A stretch of 64,000 bases of DNA from Triticum aestivum (taxonomy: Eukaryota; Streptophyta; Magnoliopsida; Poales; Poaceae), in assembly GCF_018294505.1 (NCBI RefSeq), contig NC_057804.1, forward strand, positions 254,580,989 to 254,644,988, written 5' to 3'. Below, piece by piece: positions 56,877-64,000 of the stretch. Position numbers and translations under genes: made by a program. Position 1 is the stretch's first letter. Every line of letters begins with the position of its first letter. A model generated the notes under the pieces. That model had not been told where the DNA came from. It was given only the letters and a program-made list of their open reading frames with translations, and did no database searches.

Positions 56877-58181
56877 TCTGACATAATCGGAGGCTCCGCC
56901 AACGAAAAAACACTTTCGGCCCACACGATTATGGTTGTCATCTCCCCGTGGACAGGACCCTTTTTAGCCTACTTAAATAGGCAAGAACTCCCTGAGGACC
57001 AAAATGAGGCATGTTGCATTGTGCAGCGCTCTAAAGCCTACAAAGTCCTTGAGGGAGAGCTTTATAAGAAAAGCGCGACTAGAGTGCTCCAAAGGTGCAT
57101 CTCCGAAGAGGAAGGGCGGCAGCTCCTGGCCGAAATTCATGCCGGACTCGGCGGCCACCACGCCGCAGCTCGGGCGCTCGTAAGCAAGGCCTTCCGTACA
57201 GGTTTCTACTGGCCGACAGCTCGGGCAGACGCACAGGACCTTGTCCAACATTGCGTCGGTTGCCAGCTTTTTGCATATCAAAGCCATATGCCACCTACCA
57301 CCCTCCAAACAATCCCCATAACTTGGCCCTTTGCAGTCTAGGGGCTCGATATGGTTGGACCCCTTAAAGGAGGAAGCCATAAAAAGAAATACTTGTTGGT
57401 CATGGTCGATAAATTCACCAAATGGATAGAAGCCAAACCAATTAAAACGGCCGAGTCGGGACTAGTGATAGACTTCATATCCGGGGTCGTACACCGTTAC
57501 GGTGTCTCCCACAGCATCATCACTGATAACGGCTCAAACTTCACAGCCGACGAGGTGAAGACTTGGTGCAGCAAAATGGGCATAAAGCTCGATTATGCAA
57601 CCGTCTATCACCCTCAAACAAACGGTCAAGTCGAATGAGCGAATGGTTTTATTATGAGCAGCATTAAACCCAGACTAGTGCGATCCTTGAAGGAATCAGA
57701 TACGCACTGGGTCGAGGAGCTCGACTCCGTACTATGGGGGCTGCGGACCATGCCAAATCGCACAACCGGATACACACCATTTTTTATGGTGTACGGCGCA
57801 GAGGCAATGCTACCCTCCGATATCATCCATGACTCACCTCGAGTGCGCATGTACGAAGAGAGAGAAGCCAAGCTGGATCAGCAGAACAACTTAGATGCCC
57901 TGGAGGAGGAGCGTGACGTCGCAAAGGCTCGTTCTGCATTATATCAATAGCAGGCTCGAAGGTATCAAAGCAGAGAAGTACGGGCGAAAACTTATAACAT
58001 TGGCAAACACGTTCTATGCCTACCAGAGAAGAAAATGGACAAGCTCAAGCCCAAGTGGGAGGGTCCCTTCATCATTGATAAATTTCTCACCGGAGGAGTG
58101 TACCGTCTGCGTGATGCATCAGATAATCGACTCGAGCCGAACCCATGGAATGCGGCCAGACTCCGAAGATTCTACGCCTAG
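56877..58181 (+). pseudogene. Integrase of F
   Basis: It has a zinc region (HAGLGGHHAAARAL, HCVGCQ), a core GLDMVGP (Asp), ITDNGSNFTADEV (Asp) and HPQTNGQVE (Glu), and a C-terminal WEGPFIIDKF ending RLRRFYA then TAG at 58179. TAG (57339), TGA (57636) and TAG (57948) interrupt it, each explained by a C-to-T or G-to-A change at Trp, Arg or Gln codons. Confidence 0.85.
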
Positions 58182-58996
58182 TGCCGAACTCTATGTTTGT
58201 GTCCTTACCTCCATCTTCCTTTTTAAATTATATCATCTCTCTCTTTTTCTCTTTCATATATATAGCCTCAAAAGCTTCAAGTATGCTTTGACCGCACACT
58301 CCTACCGTGCTATGCACGCTCAGTATACCTAGGGGCTTCTTATACAGAAGCTCAATATAATTATCTTCTGGGCTTTATGCCCACCACATATTTTCCATTT
58401 CTCCATATGTGCCTTTTTTCACCACTATATGCATCGATATGACTTAAGTTTTGGCCAAGCTGGGTTGCCTGGCTCTTGTTTTTATGCCCTACGTTCCCGT
58501 TAATTCGACTAGGGCATAAGGGGAGCACCTCTGCGATTGTTACTACCGGGTCAGCCAGATGTGTACCTCAGACTGGGTGAAGCCGAAGGCTAGCGTTCTT
58601 AAGGGAATATTCGGTCGGTGAACAAAAGATGTCTTTTACTTATTGCAAAACATGCCCCAGATGCTTATATCCTGCGTCATTTTTCGTAGTTCGGACATGC
58701 ACTTCAATGCATGCACACCCAAGGAAAGGAACCCTTAATGGAACTATTCTCCCTGGAAGATGTTTCTTACTACCCATGTAATATAACATAGCTAGTTGGG
58801 TACTTGTCTGTTCAAGCACTTATGACCCCTACGCCTGGTTTCCACGCGTGCCGCGGTTTTCACATAACTGAGCGGGTATTCAGATACACTTTCGACTGTC
58901 GGGTCCAGAGGTTGAAGCGAAAAGGTCCGCCAAGACAAATGGTTTACAATCCGGATAGGGACAAAATATGTCCTTTGAAGTACAAAGTCACTTAGA
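58182..58996. other. Convergent gap between pol and antisense gene in F
   Basis: 815 bp, almost the same length as the 809-bp gap in A. Non-coding. It would contain the 3' ends of two converging transcripts. Confidence 0.55.
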
Positions 58997-61777
58997 CTAA
59001 CTAAACTCTTTTTCTATACCATCCAACAGGCTGTCTAGCCAACAATCCTGTTGGGAATACTTCGCGGCTAAAGCTACATGGTCATATACCAGACTAACGG
59101 GGATCTCCTTCCCATCTGGCCCTACAGGTCCGACCTTGGCCATGTGGTTCGGGTCCGTTTTGGTGTATCGTGTCTTCACCATGGAGCAGGCCTCCCTTGC
59201 ACCTTGTCGGCAGGATGATATCTTCCATCATCAGAAGCGCCGCCGTGCTCCCTTGAGCATCTCCATGAGCTCTCCCATGCCTTCCGGCAGGGATGCGGAC
59301 GGCCACAAGGCCTGGGCAATACCCTGCATCACCTGCCGAATTTGTCCGTGCGGCTGTGGGAGCTCTTGCAGGAGATCTCCTCCAGATCCAGGCATCTCCT
59401 CTTTGGGACGACCTATCAGCATACCTATAGACATAATTATCTTAGCCCGCTTCTTCGCTGAACTTTATAAATGTTTGTTCGAGCACTTACTAAAAATGTC
59501 GCGTCGAAGCCTCCTATTCTCCTTCACGGAGTCAGCAAGCTGGGCCCAAACATCCTTTAATTCAACATCCAACCGAGTCTTCGCGTCCTGGAGATCATTC
59601 TTCTCCCGTAAAACTTTTGTAAGCACGCGCTCGCCAGCCTTTAGTTGTCGTTGAGCATGTTTTTCAGCCTCCGATACGATCTCCGGATTACCTCCGGGAT
59701 TGTCTACAGAATCTATTGTTAGATTTGCATGGATGCCGAATACTAACTGGTATATGTCAATACATTCCTTTCGATCAAGACAAGTATGACCAGATGAGGC
59801 CTTCTTGGACTCCTCCATTCCAGCGACTGCGGCCCGTAGCTGGGCTTTGCACTCTTCCAACTCTTTAGACAGCTGGGTATTCTTCTCTGTAAGAACGTAT
59901 GCATATAATTGATCCTGAAATTAGTTGTGCCAACTATTTCAAGTCTCAGGGGCTACTGATATATATACTTATCAAATTTTCTTACCTGTATATCCTTTAC
60001 ATACTGGTCCGTAGCTCTGGCGAGGCCATCTTGAGTAGCTCGGATGTACGAGTCCCCTGAGTTGAAGGCATTGAACGCCTCTTCAGAGAAATTAGGGTCG
60101 CGTAGTGTGGCCCGCCGGCGCCTATGATTCATGGCGCTCTCCACTTTTGAGTTCGTAGCGGAGAATCTATCCGCATCCTCTGTACGAGGATCGTCCGGCG
60201 TTGTCCCTGTGTTGACCTCTGCCCTTGGGTCCGGCCTCGGAGTCCGGCTGGTGGAGGCGTGGCCAGCAGGCTCTCCGGATATAGTTCGGCGAGCGCTTTT
60301 TCTGCCAAAAAACAGTGGACACTGTCATATTTTGACGACGATAATTGCGTAGCAGGCTTTTAATCATACCTTTGCAACGGCATCTCGGTCCTGACCGCCT
60401 TCGTTTTAAGCCTGCCCGGCTTCGGTACTCATTGTTGACGAGTCACCGCGGGTTCGGCACGGTGTCCCGATGGCCTTCCCTGTAAAATGCAAAACATATG
60501 CGATGGGTGAGGTGCAAAGAGGGAATCCTTCTTGGAAGTTGGGACTCCAGTTTTACTTACATGTGATACAGGGAGTAGGCCAGGATAATCAGCTATGATG
60601 GCCACCAAGGCACCATTGCAGCTTAACTGATAAAATGTCATGTTGACGAGCTCCACAAATGTGTCCGGATCTCCTTTGAGTCCGGGGTCGATGGCCCGGT
60701 CGGGGTCCTCTGGCTGTGGAGACGGGCTATGAACATCCCTCATAGCTTTGCACAGTTCCTGCTATGAATTAACAAGGTAAATGTTTGTGCTAAAGAATGC
60801 CGGAAAGACGGGAATAAAAGATAGCAGCTCACCCAACTTGGGGGGTTGTACATGGAGAATACATCCCTTGGCTTAATACGGATGAACTCCTCTTCTTCTC
60901 CTTCGAACAAATCGGACAATATTTTTGCCAGAGCGGCGGCGGAGTCTAGACCTTTACGGCCACAACGGGTGGCGTCGTCTTCTCCATTGTAGTGCCACAT
61001 GGGTTTCCCCCGATATTGAAGTGGCTGCACTCCCCGCATTATACATATGGACATAACCTCAATTATTGTCAGTCCTGATTTGGCCAGTGTCTTTATCCTG
61101 TGAATCAGGAAGACGATCTCTCTGTTACCTTCCTCCTGTGGGCTCCGGGGGCGCCAGCTGTGGCATTTCTTCAACGGGGTATTTGCAAACTCTGGAAGGC
61201 CCAACCGAATAGGGTCCGGAAGAGGGACGTCCTCCATATAAAACCACTCCGAAGGCCAGTCTTCGGATGTATTCTTCGGAGTAACGGAAAGGTATACGGT
61301 CCCGGCGATGCGCCATATCTCGGCTCCGTCCACTTGATATATCGACCCCTCCTGAGTACGTGGTACAAGGCAGAATATCCTCTTCCATAGCTCGAAATGA
61401 GCTTCGCAACCCAGAAATACCTCGCAGAAGGCGACATAACCAGCGATATGCAGTATGGAGGCTAGAGTAAAGTTGTGCATCTGGAGACCGTAGAACTCCA
61501 GGAGCCCACGGAGGAATGGATGGATTGGAAATCCAAGTCCCCTCAGCAAATAGGGGACAAAGCATACCCTCTCCCCCTTGGATGGGTTGGGAGAGCTCTC
61601 CTCTTGCTCCCCGCCATTATAAGTGGCTATTCCATCTCGGACGGGGAACATGTGGGCAGGCGGGAGAAACCCCTGGGTTTGCAACTCTACCAATTGGCTA
61701 TGAGGAATGGAACACTTTTCCCAGTTGCCTGGCTTGGTGCTACGGGAGCGAGAGGAGGAGCCGCAACGACCGATCAT
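58997..61777 (-). pseudogene. Antisense seven-exon gene of F (Transposase_28-like)
   Basis: Proposed exons in order are 61777-60833, 60758-60561, 60479-60370, 60301-59986, 59887-59791, 59703-59491 and 59424-58997. All six introns are 66-98 bases with GT-AG ends. Exon lengths sum to 2307 nt, exactly 769 codons with the stop, and phases agree at every junction. Exon 1 (315 codons) has the family core: CFVPYLLRGLG, GLLEFYGLQMHNFTLASILH, CEVFL then HFELWKRIF, and WRPRSPQEEG. Exon 4 is basic then helical. Exons 5-6 are charged and coiled-coil-like (LRREIF-type heptads). Exon 7 carries GPDGKEIPVSLVYDHVALA. Only three stops break it: TGA at 60429 and tandem TGA at 59228-59233, all CGA-to-TGA type. 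The function is unknown. Confidence 0.78.
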
Positions 61778-62111
61778 GATGGGATGGATTTTTCCGGGCG
61801 TGCTCTGATGGATACTTGCTGGGAGGAGATGGTGTGGTTTGGATCTGAGGATCCTCAACTCTTTAAATAGACGAATTACTTGCATGGTCAGGGTGGAAAA
61901 TGAAAAAATGCCCCGACTTCTTGCATCCGCTCGACATGTGGAGATAGCCATTATTAAAGCACAGAAGCCGAGGAGTGCAACATTAATGGGAAGCCGGACA
62001 CTGCTCGTTACGACAGGTACTCTGGAGAATTTGGAGAAGAACCCGCCTTGCAATGCCGAAGATAATATGCACGCAGGACTCATCGTCATTGAAGCCTGGT
62101 TTGGGGGCTAC
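61778..62111 (-). promoter_or_regulatory. Promoter of the antisense gene and polypurine tract of F
   Basis: On minus, TATTTAAAG (about 61861-61870) lies some 85 bases before the ATG at 61777. On plus, CCTGGTTTGGGGGCTAC (62095-62111) is the polypurine tract of F next to its 3' LTR. Both functions share this 334-bp stretch. Confidence 0.5.
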
Positions 62112-62582
62112 TAAGGGAGTGCGAGATTAAGAGGTCCTCGGACAGCCAGACTATATACTTTGGCCAGACTATTGGACTATGAAGATACAAGATTGAAGAC
62201 TTCGTCCCGTGTCCGGATGGGACTCTCCTTTGCGTGGAAGGCAAGCTTGGCAATTCGGATATGTAGATCCCCTTCTCTATAACCGACTCTGTGTAACCCT
62301 AGCCTCCTCTAGTGTCTATATAAACCTGAGGGTTTAGTCCGTAGGACAAGAACAATCATAATCATAGGCTAGCTTCTAGGGTTTAGCCTCTACGATCTCG
62401 TGGTAGATCAACTCTTGTAATACTCATATCATCAAGATCAATCAAGCAGGAAGTAGGGTATTATCTCCATCGAGAGGGCCTGAACCTGGGTGAACATCGT
62501 GTCCCCTGCCTCCTGCTACCATTAGCCTTAGACGCACAGTTCGGGACCCCCTACCTGAGATCCGCCGGTTTTGACACCGACA
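62112..62582 (+). repeat. 3' LTR of element F
   Basis: This 471-bp LTR starts TAAGGGAGTGCGAG (TG mutated to TA) and ends GACACCGACA, with TATATAAA at 62317-62324. Most differences from the 5' LTR are transitions. Confidence 0.9.
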
Positions 62583-62861
62583 GTGGCATACTGCCTTCGC
62601 AAGTCTTTGCAGGGCCTGCCAGCACGATCTGGAAGTATGCTTCCTGGACAAAATCCAACCTCGCCAGGCTCGCCTGCCTGGCAAGGGTGGTTCTTTCCTT
62701 GGCATTATCTTGCTTCTCTGGATCGTCTTGGCCTTCTTGACCTGCACTTGAATCTCCCAAAAGAGTTGATCCTCCTTGCCTGGTCTGACCTCGGTGTTGT
62801 AATCTTACTCTTGAGCCTGTGCACAGTCCGGGCAATAGACCTAGGGTTTGTTGCACTGACA
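62583..62861 (-). repeat. Solo LTR G, right piece
   Basis: It continues the D-type LTR in reverse and ends GTTGCACTGACA. GACAT (62862-62866) matches GACGT at 31588-31592 with one transition. Joined to 31593-32083 it is a complete LTR of about 765 bp with no interior. Confidence 0.78.
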
Positions 62862-63916
62862 GACATTTTGTGTGTATCGGAAAGATACACTCTATATAGT
62901 GTGTGTGCTTGGGAAAGAGAGATGTCGGGAGACCTAGAGAGTGGGGGAAGAGATGTGTGCATGCCCGAGAGATAAATTGATAGAGACCTATATTGGGGTC
63001 CGTACTTTAGAAGAGAGGGGGTGTTAATGTGCTCATGTGTTCGTGTCCGGGGAAGAGAACGACTTGTGTGTGGGGGGGAGGATGGGGGGTGGATTCAGAT
63101 AAAGAGTGAGGTGAGGTGTCTATATTTGAGAGACTTTAGCGTAACTGAGATATATATGGTCAATAGTGTGTGCACTCATGGTTGATTAATTTGTTCCAAA
63201 GTTTGGACTATGAGATAATGATACTTTTGAACATGCGTGATATACTTTGAAGTACAGGGATTACAAACATAACATTGGAATTTTGGAATTCGACTCCGTC
63301 ATTAGTTTTTGTAATTCATTTAAACGGAGGTACATTTTTAAGCAGTGATTTCAGGATTTCAAATTCATATATCAAACCTAGAGATAAACACATACGGGCA
63401 CGTTCAAACTTTATACTCATCCACTTTATTCAAACACATACACATTTCTTCTTTTGTCATCATATTTAGGATAAATGAATTTGGAATTTCATTTGAATTG
63501 GACTATATGATGGTATTTGTTTGCACTAGCTCAATGATCCATATTTGAATTGAATGGACAATCTATGTTTTGAGTTGGAGACATTGATTTTTGATACTTG
63601 CACTTTTTAGCGTGCAAAACAAATAAATTCTCGGCCATGATATCATAGTCGGTTGTAAAAGAGAAGAACACTTAATTTCAGGCGCCAAAAGCTTTCAAAC
63701 TTCCCGCTCACATCAAAATATCTCGTGCCCGAAAGTTTAGCATTGCGATATTCCTGTTTTACCCTTGCCACAAGAATGGAAAAGGGTTGCTTTGGTAACT
63801 CCATTGTTTTCCCCTGTTTGCCCCCAACATTCATCCCCAAAGCCCCTCCCCTTACACTCCCTAACCCCCCCCCCCCAACCAGACCAAGCCGCCGAATCTA
63901 GTCCTCTAGCGCAGCG
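62862..63916. other. Host locus right of the stacks
   Basis: GA/GT-rich DNA to about 63110 continues the tract seen at 30553-31250. AT-rich non-coding DNA follows, with no gene or recognised repeat. A C run lies at about 63866-63877. Confidence 0.45.
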
Positions 63917-64000
63917 ATGGACCTCACACCCTACCGGATCTACCTTCCGCACCTTGGAACCCCCAACTGCCAACTCACCACTTCACCGGAGCCGCTTCAG
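63917..64000 (+). CDS. Possible start of a gene, cut by window end
   Basis: An ATG at 63917 opens 28 codons to the window edge (MDLTPYRIYLPHLGTPNCQL and on). It follows a C-rich leader typical of grass genes. It could equally be part of a repeat. The product is not recognised. Confidence 0.2.
   Translation, partial: MDLTPYRIYLPHLGTPNCQLTTSPEPLQ

Larger units (their letters stand above)
32084..62582 (+). mobile_element. Element F: Gypsy (Tat-like) retrotransposon carrying two nested elements
   Basis: LTRs at 32084-32553 and 62112-62582 are flanked by GTCGC (32079-32083) and GTGGC (62583-62587), a 5-bp duplication with one change. Removing H and I leaves about 10.0 kb. Plus-strand order is LTR, primer site, gag, protease, RT, RNase H, integrase. 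An antisense spliced gene lies next to the 3' LTR. By hand count the LTRs differ at about 25 of 470 positions (about 5 percent). The LTR text resembles what I recall of the wheat Fatima group; this is unverified. Confidence 0.9.

Noticed and set aside
58997..61777. Idea that the antisense gene of F is kept intact by selection while pol decays
   Set aside because: Three stops in 769 codons against nine in about 1,140 is too small a difference to claim.
1..64000. CRISPR arrays, bacterial operons, phage modules, riboswitches
   Set aside because: None seen. All direct repeats are LTRs, MITEs or microsatellites, and the sequence is plant nuclear in character.

Overview
The window looks like intergenic DNA from a large-genome grass, most likely a Triticeae species (wheat, Aegilops, rye or barley). 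The reasons are two stacks of nested LTR retrotransposons, a long-LTR non-coding retroelement of LARD size, Stowaway-like MITEs and a decayed F-box/DUF295 gene. No intact host gene, rRNA or tRNA is visible. Element letters A to I are local labels. Family names cannot be confirmed without a TE database.

Left stack (1-23108), five levels deep. E (LTR remnant, 22699-23108) was hit by D (a plus-strand Gypsy; its 3' end is 21230-22698). D was hit by C (minus-strand Gypsy, decayed pol, 16266-21229). C was hit inside its integrase by B (a long LTR, 1-2981 plus 16164-16265). B was hit by A (2982-16163), a 13.2-kb minus-strand Gypsy element with a perfect AATGC target duplication. A carries gag, protease and a 1164-residue RT/RNase H/integrase frame. 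Its gag-pro-pol appears broken only by one 1-nt frameshift and one TAG.

Middle (23109-31592). This is the least TE-dense part: two MITEs, small degenerate duplications, a broken minus-strand F-box/DUF295 gene (25389-27284) and a GA-rich low-complexity tract.

Right stack (31593-62861). G, a solo LTR with GACGT/GACAT duplications, was split by F (32084-62582, plus-strand Gypsy of about 10 kb without its inserts). F was hit twice. H (32662-41490, minus strand, TSD CCAGA) keeps gag-protease but has no pol. I (43108-54741, plus strand, TSD CACTA) has two 4.55-kb LTRs around a 2.5-kb non-coding interior. The host locus resumes at 62862.

The most notable shared theme is an extra gene. In A, D, F and H, all Gypsy elements with the look of the Tat lineage, the segment next to the 3' LTR carries a gene antisense to gag-pol. 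It has its own TATA-like promoter, GT-AG introns, an N-terminal domain resembling Pfam Transposase_28 and, in A and F, a coiled-coil C-terminal part. In F seven exons join to 2307 nt, exactly 769 codons. In A four exons carry a much longer coiled coil. In the non-autonomous H the gene is kept although pol is gone. In A and F pol and the antisense gene end tail to tail about 0.81 kb apart.
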